The position numbers were made by a program, and so were the translations under genes. DNA of 64,000 nucleotides from Sva-07 sp963743825 (GTDB lineage: Bacteria > Actinomycetota > Acidimicrobiia > Acidimicrobiales > Ilumatobacteraceae): contig CAVURC010000006.1 in the NCBI GenBank assembly GCA_963743825.1, positions 1 to 64,000 on the forward strand, read 5' to 3'. Below, one piece after another: positions 1 to 8,220 of the stretch. Within the stretch, counting starts at the first letter, position 1. Every line of letters begins with the position of its first letter. Below the pieces are notes generated by a model. That model ran no database searches. It had not been told where the DNA came from and was given only the letters and a program-made list of their open reading frames with translations.

Positions 1-643
1 TCGGCTATGCCGAGCTGATCGCCGAGGAGTGCGCCGACCTCGGCACCGAGGAGTTCCTGCCCGACCTCGGCAAGATCCAGTCAGCGGGCAAGCACCTGCT
101 GACCCTGATCAGCGGCATCCTCGACCTGGCCAAGGTCGAGGCGGGGCGGATGGACCTGTTCGTCGAGCGCATCGACATCGCGGCGATGCTCACCGAGGTC
201 GACCAGATCTCCCGCGCACTGGTGGAGAAGAACCACAACACGTTCGTCCTCGACTGTCCGGCAGATCCTCGGGGCGTTCGATGCCGACGTGGTGAAGGTG
301 AAGCAGGTGCTGTTCAACCTGTTGTCGAATGCGGCCAAGTTCACCGAGGACGGCACGATCACCCTCACCGTCAGCTGCCGCACCGACCCGGCCGGACATC
401 GGCACGGTCGAGTTCGCCGTCACCGACACCGGCATCGGGATGACCGAGGAGCAGCAGGCCAAGCTGTTCGAGGCGTTCTCGCAGGCCGACGTGTCGACCA
501 CGCGCAAGTACGGCGGCACGGGCCTCGGGCTCGCGCTCAGCCGCAGCTTCTGTCAGATGATGGGCGGCGACATCACGGTCACCAGCGACCTCGGCGTCGG
601 CTCGACCTTCACCGCCACCCTTCCGGTCGCGTCTCACACGTGA
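1..643 (+). CDS. Sensor histidine kinase, C-terminal part, frameshifted
   Basis: The window opens inside a histidine kinase just after the phosphoacceptor region. A helical dimerisation segment (GYAELIAEE onward) is followed by the ATPase domain: an N box (LFNLLSNAAKF), a G1 box (DTGIGM), an F-box stretch (LFEAFSQAD) and a G2 box (GGTGLGLALS). It ends in a typical STFTATLPV tail at the TGA at 641-643. The protein is read in three frames, with single-base shifts near 265-285 and near 400. Both shifts are probably sequence errors, because every motif is intact. The start and any sensor domain lie outside the window. A response regulator and a receiver-cyclase fusion follow downstream, so it probably belonged to one phosphorelay with them. 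Confidence 0.8.
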
Positions 644-666
644 TACATTACCGTATGAGTGACGTG
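637..666. promoter_or_regulatory. Candidate vapBC operator
   Basis: The DNA just before and over the antitoxin start holds an imperfect inverted repeat: outer CACGT/ACGTG and inner ATAC/GTAT, spaced around ATTACC. Phd/YefM-type antitoxins usually bind such a site to repress their own operon. The position fits, but no binding evidence can be read from sequence alone. Confidence 0.3.
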
Positions 667-891
667 ACCATCCGGGATCTCCGCAACCACGGCGGCGAGG
701 TGATCGACCGTGTGCTGTCGGGCGAGACCGTCGTCATCACACGCTCGGGCGTGCCGGTCGCGGAGTTGGTGCCACTTCCGCCCGAGGGCCTCGACGCCGC
801 CTCGCTGCTCGCCCGGTGGCGCAGCCTGCCGCCGATGGACGTCGCCTCATTTCGAGCCGACATCGATCGAGTGCTGGACGCGTCGCTGTGA
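655..891 (+). CDS. vapB: Type II antitoxin, Phd/YefM (VapB) family
   Basis: A 78-residue protein with the N-terminal Phd/YefM fold: MSDVTIRDLRNHGGEVIDRV, then a strand-rich GETVVITRSGVPVAELVPL. This part dimerises and binds DNA. The C-terminal tail (about residues 50-78, rich in Leu, Arg and Asp) would wrap the toxin. The ATG at 655 starts 12 bases after the kinase stop. The stop overlaps the GTG of the toxin gene (GTGA), which indicates translational coupling. The pair lies between a kinase gene and a response-regulator gene, which suggests insertion into an older two-component locus. Confidence 0.85.
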   Translation: MSDVTIRDLRNHGGEVIDRVLSGETVVITRSGVPVAELVPLPPEGLDAASLLARWRSLPPMDVASFRADIDRVLDASL

Positions 892-1343
892 CCAGCTCGC
901 GGACTCGACGCACCGGACATGCCGATGCCCGGGGGATCCTCGACACGAACACCGTCATCCTCCTCGACCGGCTCACCGATGCATCGGCGCTCCCCGAGCA
1001 TCCGGAGATCACCACGATCACCCTCGCCGAGCTGTCGGTCGGTCCGCTCGTCGCCGACGACCAGCGTGAACGCGCCGTTCGCCAGGCCCACCTGCAGCTC
1101 GCCGAGTCGTCGTTCCGTGCGCTGCCGTTCGATGCCGCCGCCGCCCGCCGGTTCGGTTGGGTCGCTGCCAACCTCCGCCAGGCCGGTCGCAAGCCGGCGG
1201 CGAGGGCGTACGACGCGTTGATCGCTGCAGTGGCGCTGGCCAACGAACTCCCGCTGTACACCGTCAATCCCGCCGACTTCCAGGACATCGACGGCCTCAC
1301 CGTTCGTTCGGTGCCACACCCCGACGCCGCCGACACGGCCTGA
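888..1343 (+). CDS. vapC: VapC-type PIN-domain toxin ribonuclease
   Basis: A 151-residue PIN-domain protein. The acidic residues that hold the metal in this family are all present: Asp in ILDTNTVILLDRL, Glu in ITLAELSVG, Asp in AYDALIAAVAL and Asp in NPADFQDI. VapC toxins cut RNA, often tRNA or rRNA, and are held inactive by the antitoxin encoded just upstream. I chose the GTG at 888 because it overlaps the antitoxin stop. It gives about 16 extra residues before the first strand, so an internal start is possible. The gene is intact, unlike its neighbours on both sides. Confidence 0.88.
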   Translation: MTSSRTRRTGHADARGILDTNTVILLDRLTDASALPEHPEITTITLAELSVGPLVADDQRERAVRQAHLQLAESSFRALPFDAAAARRFGWVAANLRQAGRKPAARAYDALIAAVALANELPLYTVNPADFQDIDGLTVRSVPHPDAADTA

Positions 1344-1361
1344 CCAGACGACCGAACCGCC

Positions 1362-1736
1362 ATGCCGAAGATCCTGATCGTCGAGGACAACGAGATGAAC
1401 CGCGACATGCTGCTCGCGACGGCTCGAACGCCGCGGGTACGAGGTCGTGATGGCCGTCGACGGCGGCGAAGGCGTCGCCATGGCCCGCGCCGAACTGCCC
1501 GACCTGATGCTGATGGACATGAGCCTGCCGGTAGATGAACGGCTGGGAGGCCACGCGGCGATCAGGGCCGACACGGCGAAGGGCACGTGCCCGTGATCGC
1601 ACTCACCGCGCACGCCATGCCGGGCGACCGCGAGAAGGCGATGGAGGCCGGCTGCGACGACTACGACACCAAGCCCATCGACCTGCCCCGCCTGCTGTCG
1701 AAGATGGCGGCGTTCGGCGTGGAGCCGCCCGCGTGA
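1362..1736 (+). CDS. Single-domain response regulator, frameshifted
   Basis: A CheY-like receiver of about 120 residues. It starts MPKILIVEDNEMNRDML (acidic pocket). After a shift near 1425 it reads RRGYEVVMAVDGGEGVAMA and DLMLMDMSLPV (phosphorylated Asp). After further shifts at about 1532, 1560 and 1590 it reads VPVIALTAHAMPGDREKAME and ends with DYDTKPIDLPRLL, where Lys is the conserved switch residue. All catalytic residues survive, so the shifts are more likely sequencing errors than decay. The stop overlaps the GTG of the next gene. It would take phosphate from the kinase upstream and has no output domain of its own. Confidence 0.75.
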
Positions 1737-3279
1737 CCCCGGAAGAAGCCCGCGAGCTGCGCCACGAGCTGCGCACGCCGGTGAACCACCTCATCGGGTA
1801 CGCCGAGCTGCTGCTCGAGGAGGAGGACGTCAGCGAGGCCGATGTCGAGGCGCTGGAGGCCGTACGTGCTCGCGCCCGCGACGTGCTCGAACTGGTCCCC
1901 GGTCTCCTCGGCGACAGCGGCGATGGCGACGCTGGTCGCCGGCGCGCCGGGAGGCTCGGCAGTCTCGGTCGCCGCACTCATCGAGCGGGTGCACGCCATC
2001 GAGTCGCTGACCGCTGGCCTGGCGGCGACCTCGGCGCTCGCCCGCACGGACATCGAGCGGATCGTCGGTCGCGGCAGCTCGTCTGGGCTCGCTCGCAGGC
2101 ACGGCTCAGCGACGGCCGCTGCTGGTCGGAGCGCGACGCCGGCGACGCGGCCGCGCCGCTGCCGGGCCGCCTGGAGACGGGTGCTGGTGGTCGACGACGA
2201 CGAGGCCAACCGAGACGTGCTCGGCCGCCGGCTGGCGAAGCTGGGCTACGGGATCGTGGAGGCCCGCGACGGCGTGGAGGCGCTCGAGCAGCTCGCGCGA
2301 GGCGAGCCCGGCATCGACCTCGTGCTGCTCGACGTGATGATGCCCCGGCTGGACGGCTTCGCGGTGCTGGAACGCCACGGGCCGACCCGGCCATCCGCCA
2401 CATCCCGGTGATCATGATCTCGGCGCTCGACGACTTCGACGAGCGTCGTGCGCTGCATCGAGGCGGGCGCGGAGGACTACCTGCCCAAGCCGTTCGACCC
2501 GGTGCTGCTGAAGGCGCGGGTTGCGGCGTGCATGGAGAAGAAGCGCCTGCGCGACGCTGAGCGCGAACCTGCTCGCCGAGGTCGCCGCCTGGAACGCCGA
2601 GCTCGAGAAACGCGTCGCCGAGCAGGTCCAGGAGGTCGAGCGCTTCAGCGTGATGCGCCGCTTCGTGCCGCCACAGCTGGTGGAGGTGATGGAGGCGGGC
2701 GGCGCTGCGATGCTGCAGAGCCACCGCGCCGAGATCACCGTGTTGTTCTGCGATCTGCGGGGCTTCACCTCGTTCGCGGAGCGCTCCGAGCCGGAGGACG
2801 TGATGGCGGTGCTCCAGGAGATGCACGACGCGGTCGGCCCGGTGATCTTCGAGCAGGGCGGCACCCTGTCGCAGTTCACCGGCGACGGGATGATGGTGTT
2901 CTTCAACGACCCCATTCCGTGCGAGCACCCGGAGCGTCGCGCGGTCATCCTCGGCCTGGCGATGCGCGATCGCACCGAGCGGCTCGCCGACGAGTGGAAG
3001 CGCCGCGGGCACGATCTGCGGCTCGGTGTCGGCATCGCCGCGGGGCACGCGACCTGCGGCCAGATCGGCTTCGACGGCCGCTTCGAGTACACCGCCATCG
3101 GCACCGTGGTCAATCTCGCCGCCCGCTTGTGCGCACAGGCGCAGGGCGGTGAGGTGCTGGTGGCCGAGCGTGTGGTGGCCGCGTTGGGTGACGCCGCCAT
3201 CACCGAGACTGCCGGCGAGGTCGAACTCAAGGGCATGACTCGCCCCGTCTCGATCCACCGGGTGACGGCACTGCGCTGA
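1733..3279 (+). CDS. HisKA-like / receiver / class III nucleotidyl cyclase fusion, frameshifted
   Basis: A multidomain signalling protein. The N-terminus (ELRHELRTPVNHLIGYAELL) matches a histidine-kinase phosphoacceptor helix, but no ATPase domain follows. After an Ala-rich helical linker comes a receiver domain (VLVVDDDEANRDVLGRRL, LVLLDVMMPRLDGF, YLPKPFDPVLL). Next come a coiled coil (about 2570-2650) and a class III adenylate/guanylate cyclase domain with metal-binding Asp in VLFCDLRGFTSF and FTGDGMMVFF and the NLAARL motif. Frame changes occur near 1910, 2380, 2440 and 2565. The cyclase half (2569-3279) is clean. It probably makes a cyclic nucleotide under phosphorelay control. Whether the product is cAMP or cGMP cannot be told. 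Confidence 0.78.
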
Positions 3280-3471
3280 ACCGGCGTCACGCGCGGTGGA
3301 GTAGGTGTCTCGCTCCGCATGGTGCGAGCATCCGGAGATGGGGCTCGCCGGCGCCGTCCGCCCTTTTCCCGCCCTCGCACCGCTGGTCTGGCAGTCACCC
3401 TCGCTGAGCAGGAGCGATTTGGGCGCCGGCTCGATGCTTGGGGGTTGGACACCCCCGTCCGTCGCCTCCAC

Positions 3472-3490
3472 AAAACCCCTGGTCAGGGGT
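3472..3490 (-). terminator. Candidate terminator downstream of tmRNA
   Basis: Read on the minus strand, ACCCCT-GACC-AGGGGT forms a 6-bp stem followed by TTTTG. It lies about 85 bases beyond the tmRNA 3' end. The surrounding gene-free stretch 3280-3540 also has a second G/C hairpin near 3440-3457 and no convincing open reading frame. Confidence 0.45.
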
Positions 3491-3540
3491 CCGACTTCGC
3501 CGAAACGGGTCGGGGGTTCCAGCCGCCCTACCACTTGGTG

Positions 3541-3571
3541 TAAAAGCCCTGGTAGATGCCCATTTCGGGCG
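3541..3571 (-). terminator. Proximal candidate terminator of tmRNA
   Basis: Immediately after the tmRNA 3' end on the minus strand, GCCCGAAATGGGC can form a short hairpin. A GGGC followed by TTTTA about 8 bases later offers an alternative stem ending in a U run. It is plausible as the first termination or processing point, but weak. Confidence 0.35.
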
Positions 3572-3573
3572 CG

Positions 3574-3961
3574 GTGGAGCGCTGGGGGGAATCGAACCCC
3601 CGTCCATCAGCCGGTGAACGAACTTGCTACGACCATTCCCGATGTTGACACTGACGCTGTGTCACCGACGGGTCGGCTGTCCGCTCGAGGCGGACCACGC
3701 GCCGTCTTTCCGACAAGTCAGCGGTCTTTCTCGCCGTCAGCAGTCTTTCCTGCCGTCATCCCTCACTTCTGTTGCCGGGCTGTGATGGATTGGCCCCGTG
3801 CGACATTTCTGCTCACGATGACTCTTCGCTCACTTGATGTGAATCAGGCGGCGAGAGCGAACTGCTCTTCGGCAATTCTTTTGGTTGCCCCGTTTAGCGA
3901 GTCTGAGCAACTCGGGTCGCAAACTCGAACAGCGTTACTGACGTCGAAACCAGTCAGCCCC
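3574..3961 (-). ncRNA. ssrA: Transfer-messenger RNA (tmRNA)
   Basis: About 388 nt on the minus strand. The 5' end reads GGGGCTGACTGGTTTCGACG, a hallmark tmRNA start. The 3' end has a T-arm (GGGGG-TTCGATT-CCCCC) and then CAGCGCTCCACC. The tag reading frame at 3888-3847 encodes ATKRIAEEQFALAA, followed by TGA at 3846-3844. The ALAA end is the usual degradation signal recognised by ClpXP-type proteases. The middle region is rich in potential pseudoknot pairings. Together with SmpB, encoded just upstream on the same strand, it rescues stalled ribosomes. The 3' acceptor strand carries an extra GC relative to the usual CAGCTCC partner of GGGGCTG, which is either a real bulge or a sequence error. 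Confidence 0.93.
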
Positions 3962-3985
3962 ATGTTCGATATGTAGGTCCCCACC

Positions 3986-4504
3986 CTACCGGTCGTGGCC
4001 GTACTTGTTGGCCCGGTTGAACTCGGTCTGGATCTCACGGTCGGCGTCACGCTCGGCCATGTGCTGGCGCTTGTCGCCCTTCGTGCGGCCCTTGGCGAGG
4101 CCGAGTTCGATCTTCGCTCGGCCACCCTTCCAGTAGAGGCGCAACGGCACGATCGTGAGGCCACCCTGGGCGACACGCTGATCGAGCTTGTCGATCTCGG
4201 CGCGGTTCATGAGCAGCTTGCGGGCCCGGTCGGGATCGTGGGCGCCGAAGCCGATGGCGTTCGTGTACGGCGGGATGTGGATGCCGTCGAGCCAGACCTC
4301 GCCACGCTGGACGCGGGCGTAGCCCTCGGCGATCTGGGCGTTGCCCTCACGCAGGCTCTTGACTTCGCTGCCGGTCAGGACCATGCCGGCCTCGTAGGTG
4401 TCGAGGATGTCGTAGTCGCGGTAGGCGCGCTTGTACGAGGCGATCAGTTGGGTGCCGTCGGTGCCGGCGCCCTTGGCCTTCTTCGTCTTCTTGCCCTTCG
4501 CCAT
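3986..4504 (-). CDS. smpB: SsrA-binding protein SmpB
   Basis: A 172-residue SmpB. A lysine-rich N-terminus (MAKGKKTKKAKG) precedes the OB-fold core (YKRAYRDYDILDTYEAGMVL, GSEVKSLREGNAQIAEGYAR). The usual basic C-terminal tail follows (KGRTKGDKRQHMAERDADRE), which enters the empty mRNA channel of a stalled ribosome. I chose the ATG at 4504. An in-frame ATG at 4537 would add 11 residues unlike the family. The gene ends 24 bases before the tmRNA 5' end, so protein and RNA partner are probably transcribed together. It is transcribed divergently from the hydrolase at 4605. Confidence 0.95.
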   Translation of the reverse strand: MAKGKKTKKAKGAGTDGTQLIASYKRAYRDYDILDTYEAGMVLTGSEVKSLREGNAQIAEGYARVQRGEVWLDGIHIPPYTNAIGFGAHDPDRARKLLMNRAEIDKLDQRVAQGGLTIVPLRLYWKGGRAKIELGLAKGRTKGDKRQHMAERDADREIQTEFNRANKYGHDR

Positions 4505-4604
4505 GACGTCCTTCGTGCTGCCCGGCGGTGCGGGCATCGATTCGGTGAGGATCTGACCCTACCGACGTGGTCCGGCAAGGCCAGCCGGGGATACGGTCGC
4601 GTTC

Positions 4605-5465
4605 GTGCAGATCCGCAACGACGACGTCACCTTGAACCTCACCGAAGACGGCGATCCGTCCGCCCCGCCACTGCTGTTGCTCCACGGGATCACGTCGTTC
4701 GGCGGTACCTGGGAGTGGTTCGTGCCCGAGCTCGCCGAACGATTCCGCGTGCTGCGTCTCGACTTTCGCGGTCACGGTGCATCCGATCGTGCGCCCGATG
4801 CATACGGCTCACCCGGCTACGTGAGCGATGCGATCGCCGCCTGCGAGCAGGTGATCGGCCGGCCGTGCATCGTGATGGGGCATTCGCTCGGTGGCGTGAC
4901 GGCGGCGATCGTCATGCAGCAGCGCCCCGACCTGATTCGGGCGGCGATCCTCGAGGACCCACCGCTCGGCATCCCTGAGGGGGTCGTCGACAATGTCGGC
5001 GAGGGGCACGCCCTGTTCGAGATGTTCCGTCTCATGCGTCAATCGATCCCCGGCGTGCAGGCGGCCGGCATGTCGGTCGAGGCGGTCGCCGCGTTCCTCG
5101 GCTCGGTGCCCACGGCAACCGGGGCGCCGATGGGCGAGTCGATCGAGGCCGACGGCCTGTTGTCGATGGCGGGGTCGCTGCTGACGGTCGACGCTGCCGT
5201 CCTCGACCCGGTGTTGACCGGCACGATCGATCTGCTGCTCGACGCCGACCGTGCATTCGATCCGCCGACATTGATCATCACCGCCGACCCGGCGAAGCCC
5301 GACGCAGTGGCCGACCCTGCGATCGCCCGGCACTTCGCCGAGATCTCGCCGGCCACCGAGGTCGTCACGATCGAAGGCGCCGGCCACCTGATCCACGACG
5401 AGATCGCATCGCGCCCGAGGTTCCGTGCGGCCGTGATGGAGTTCCTCGACCGGGTCGCGACGTGA
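4605..5465 (+). CDS. Alpha/beta-fold hydrolase
   Basis: 286 residues starting from GTG. It has the complete alpha/beta hydrolase signature: LLLLHGITSFGGTWEWF (oxyanion region), DFRGHGASDR, nucleophile elbow GHSLGG, an acid in the ITADPAKPDAV segment and the catalytic His in GAGHLIHDE. The substrate is unknown. The best general match is a soluble esterase or haloperoxidase-like enzyme. Its last codons overlap the next gene (stop at 5463-5465, next start at 5462), so the two are translationally coupled. Confidence 0.85.
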   Translation: MQIRNDDVTLNLTEDGDPSAPPLLLLHGITSFGGTWEWFVPELAERFRVLRLDFRGHGASDRAPDAYGSPGYVSDAIAACEQVIGRPCIVMGHSLGGVTAAIVMQQRPDLIRAAILEDPPLGIPEGVVDNVGEGHALFEMFRLMRQSIPGVQAAGMSVEAVAAFLGSVPTATGAPMGESIEADGLLSMAGSLLTVDAAVLDPVLTGTIDLLLDADRAFDPPTLIITADPAKPDAVADPAIARHFAEISPATEVVTIEGAGHLIHDEIASRPRFRAAVMEFLDRVAT

Positions 5466-5878
5466 TCGAGATCTCCAAGGCGGCCTACGCGCAGATGGTC
5501 GGCGCAGCGCTCGACGCGTACCCGTACGAAGCGTGCGGGCTGATCGCCGGGCCGCCCGCAGCGGGTGGGGGAGCGGGCGACAAGGCGCCGACGTACTACC
5601 CGTGCACCAACATCGCCGAGTCGGCTCGGGTGTACACGATCGATCCGAAGGATCATCTCCGTGCCGAACGGGATGCCGACGACCATGGCTGGGAGATCAA
5701 CGGCGTGGTCCACAGCCACACCCATTCCGAGCCGTACCCCAGCCCCACCGACGTGTCGGCGGCGCCCGACCCGTCGTGGCACTACGTGATCATCAGCCTC
5801 AAGCGCGACGCGCCCGAAGCTCGCAGCTACCGAATCGTCGACGGCCAGATCACCGAAGAACCCATCGCCATCGTCTGA
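5462..5878 (+). CDS. mec: JAMM/MPN metallopeptidase, Mec+-like
   Basis: 138 residues with the zinc-binding JAMM pattern: Glu in YPYEACGLIAG, His-X-His in VVHSHTHSEPYPSPTDVSAA, and the Ser and Asp at the end of that segment. In mycobacteria the equivalent enzyme (Mec+) releases cysteine from the sulfur carrier CysO, with CysM as partner. Here a CysM-like gene follows 167 bases downstream, which supports the same role. No CysO (ThiS/MoaD-like) gene is visible next to it. The stop is followed one base later by a 33-bp palindrome. Confidence 0.82.
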   Translation: MIEISKAAYAQMVGAALDAYPYEACGLIAGPPAAGGGAGDKAPTYYPCTNIAESARVYTIDPKDHLRAERDADDHGWEINGVVHSHTHSEPYPSPTDVSAAPDPSWHYVIISLKRDAPEARSYRIVDGQITEEPIAIV

Positions 5879-5879
5879 C

Positions 5880-5912
5880 CCTTGCATCAGGGGTCAGACC
5901 CCTGTTGCAAGG
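5880..5912. repeat. Palindrome, GTC-A-GAC centre
   Basis: 16-bp arms (left CCTTGCATCAGGGGTC) around a central A, with one mismatch. It follows the JAMM protease stop in a tandem gene pair. No U run follows, so it is not a standard intrinsic terminator. Confidence 0.7.
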
Positions 5913-6045
5913 CCCTCCGACAAGGGCTCGTGTGCAGGTCGTCGAGGGTCGGGGTGGACCGAAATCGGAGCAACCGGTACGATTCCCGACAAGAACACAT
6001 CGGATTAGTCGGAATGTCTCCGGTGACCTCGGTGTTGGGAGAAGC

Positions 6046-7032
6046 GTGACGAACACCTTGAACCCGAACTTCACGATGCCGGGCCTCGTCAACGACAGCG
6101 TGCTCGACATGATCGGCAACACCCCGATGGTCGACGTCTCCGTCCTCTCGCCCAATCCGAATGTTCGGATCATCGGCAAGATGGAGATGCAGAACCCGTT
6201 CGGGTCGGTCAAGGACCGCATCGCCAAGTCGATGATCGAGACCGCCGAGAAGGAAGGTCGGCTCCTGCCCGGCCAGACCATCCTCGAGCCGTCCTCCGGC
6301 AACACCGGCATCGCACTGGCGGCCATCGCCGGGATCAAGGGGTATCCGATCAAGATCCTGATGCCGACGAGTGTGTCGATCGAGCGTCGCCAGATGCTCG
6401 AGGTGTTCGGCGCCGAGGTCATCCTGACGCCGGGCGAAGAGGGATCGAACGGAGCCGTTGCCCGTGCACTCGATCTGGCTGCGCAGCATCCCGAGTGGTA
6501 CTTCCCGTATCAGTACGCCAACGACGCCAACCCACGAGCGCACTACGAGGGCACCGGCCCCGAGATCCTGCGTGACGTCCCCGAGATGACGCACTTCGTC
6601 GCCGGGCTCGGCACGAGCGGCACCTTGATGGGCTGCGGCCGGTACTTCAAGGAACAGAATCCCGACATCCAGATCGTTGCTGTCGAGCCGCCGCTCGGTG
6701 AGCGCGTCGAGGGCCTGCGCAACATCGGCGAGGGGTACATCCCGCCGGTGTTCGAGAACTGGAACGGCTTCGACATCCTCGACCGCAAGCGCGTGGTGCG
6801 TCCTCGCGAATCGATCGAGTGGACCCGCCGCCTCGTCAAGGAGTGCGGCGTGTTCGCGGGGATCTCCGCCGGCGCTGCGCTCGCGGGCGCCGTCAAGGTC
6901 GCCGGTCAGATCGACGAGGGAACGATCGTGTTCATCGTGTGCGACGGCGGCTGGAAGTACCTGTCGACCGGCGCCTACACCGACGATCTCGACGTCGCCG
7001 AAGCCAACGCCGAAGAGATCATCTACTTCTGA
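6046..7032 (+). CDS. cysM: Cysteine synthase, CysM-like
   Basis: 328 residues, fold-type II PLP enzyme. Visible features are the PLP lysine in NPFGSVKDRIA, the substrate loop PSSGNTGIALAA, the phosphate-binding GLGTSGTLMG and the C-terminal ISAGAALAGAVK. Overall it resembles actinobacterial CysM, which uses O-phosphoserine and the thiocarboxylated carrier CysO, more than plain CysK. The upstream Mec+-like protease supports this. The GTG at 6046 follows GGGAGAAGC, a good ribosome binding site. Just upstream, ATTCCCGAC and GTCGGAAT form a loose inverted repeat (about 5981-6014) that could be an operator. Confidence 0.9.
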   Translation: MTNTLNPNFTMPGLVNDSVLDMIGNTPMVDVSVLSPNPNVRIIGKMEMQNPFGSVKDRIAKSMIETAEKEGRLLPGQTILEPSSGNTGIALAAIAGIKGYPIKILMPTSVSIERRQMLEVFGAEVILTPGEEGSNGAVARALDLAAQHPEWYFPYQYANDANPRAHYEGTGPEILRDVPEMTHFVAGLGTSGTLMGCGRYFKEQNPDIQIVAVEPPLGERVEGLRNIGEGYIPPVFENWNGFDILDRKRVVRPRESIEWTRRLVKECGVFAGISAGAALAGAVKVAGQIDEGTIVFIVCDGGWKYLSTGAYTDDLDVAEANAEEIIYF

Positions 7033-7047
7033 CGCGGTCCTGGGCCG

Positions 7048-8137
7048 TCAGAGCACGGCGGCTGCGTCGATGTCGACCACGTGGTTGAGGATGCGCGTCG
7101 AATAGGCCTCGGCCATCGCTGCCCCCCGATCGTTGCCGGCGTCGAACGTCCCGATGAGCGACATCGCGCCCGACAGGTAGTACAACGCCGCCTCGCGATA
7201 GTGCGTGAGCGCGTCGTCGAAGGAGTATCCGTCCACGCCGAGATCGCCGACCGCCTCGTGCCAGCGGCGAAGGAGTTGATTCCCAGTTCTCGCGTCCGAG
7301 CTCGTGGGGGACACTCGTGCCGATCAGGTACGCGATGTCAGCGACCGCTCGTCCGCGAAGGGCGAGTTGGAAGTCGATGAACGCCACGCTGTCGTCGGTC
7401 GTCGAGAAGAAGATGTTGTCCAACCGCGTGTCGCCGTGGATCAGGGTGGTCGGCCCGCCGGCGGTTCGGTGGAGCAGCTCCTCGAACTGCGGGTCGACGG
7501 ATCGGGCCACGTCGATCGCCCGCGGCGGGACACGATCGGCCCATTCCGACTCGAGGACCGGGAGGCCGGCTCGGTAGATGTTCGGGACGGCGGCCACATA
7601 CTGCGGGGCGTTGGGAACGGGCAGCCAATCCATCGCGTCGAGCTCGGGGCGTTCCCACCAGTGCGCGTGCATCGCGGCGAGCGCGTCGATGGCGGCCTCG
7701 GCCTGCAGCAGGGTCGCGCCGACGATCTGGTCACCGACGTCGTAGGCGATCGACATGTTCTCCAGGAGGAGGAGGAATTGCCCGTCGTCCTGTTCGACGG
7801 CGCCGTGACACATCGGTGTCGTGAGCGGGGTGTCGTCGAGGACGTGTTCGAACATCTTGATCTCGCGGTCGTACAGCCCGAGCATCAGGGCAATTTCGAG
7901 ATTGGCCGGCTCGGTGCATGCCATCTTCGCGACGACTGATGTGGGTGCGTTGCCTGCAGCACCCTCGACGCCGAGATCGAGTCGGGCGATCTGGCCGAAG
8001 ATGCCGGTGCCCTCGCCGATGTCGTGTGCCTCGACCGAGACGATCGTGCCGCCGTCGAGGGTGCCGACGAGCAGCTCGTTCAGCATCTCGGGCGTCAACT
8101 CGGCCGGGGTTGCAGGCAGCTTGTCGGTCATCGCCAC
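7048..8137 (-). CDS. Choline/ecdysteroid-kinase-like phosphotransferase, one frameshift
   Basis: About 360 residues of the aminoglycoside/choline phosphotransferase superfamily (CHK/EcKinase-like branch). The ATP lobe includes VVAKMACTEP. The catalytic loop is LIHGDTRLDNIFF and the metal-binding motif is VAFIDFQLALRG. After AYLIGTSVPHEL the frame changes near 7275-7310, then continues as NQLLRRWHEAVGDLG to the stop at 7048. Without the shift the reading runs on to 7019 as unrelated sequence. The substrate is unknown; relatives occur often in actinobacteria near lipid or xenobiotic genes. It is convergent with cysM. Confidence 0.75.
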
Positions 8138-8177
8138 GTTGTAGCCCTCGGATTGCGGTCAACACGCACCGGAAGAT

Positions 8178-8220
8178 CCGACAATGAGACGCGGGGTCTG
8201 ACCCCGCGTCTCATTGTCGG
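8178..8220. repeat. Perfect 43-bp palindrome, GTC-T-GAC centre
   Basis: Two 21-bp arms around a central T with no mismatch; the centre is GCGGGGTC-T-GACCCCGC. The TGA of the minus-strand hydrolase (8211-8213) lies inside the right arm. It sits between two tandem minus-strand genes. Confidence 0.75.

Noticed and set aside
2521..3279. Treating the cyclase domain as a separate gene starting at an internal GTG or ATG
   Set aside because: The coiled coil and receiver domain upstream are continuous with it after single-base frame corrections, and no ribosome binding site precedes an internal start.
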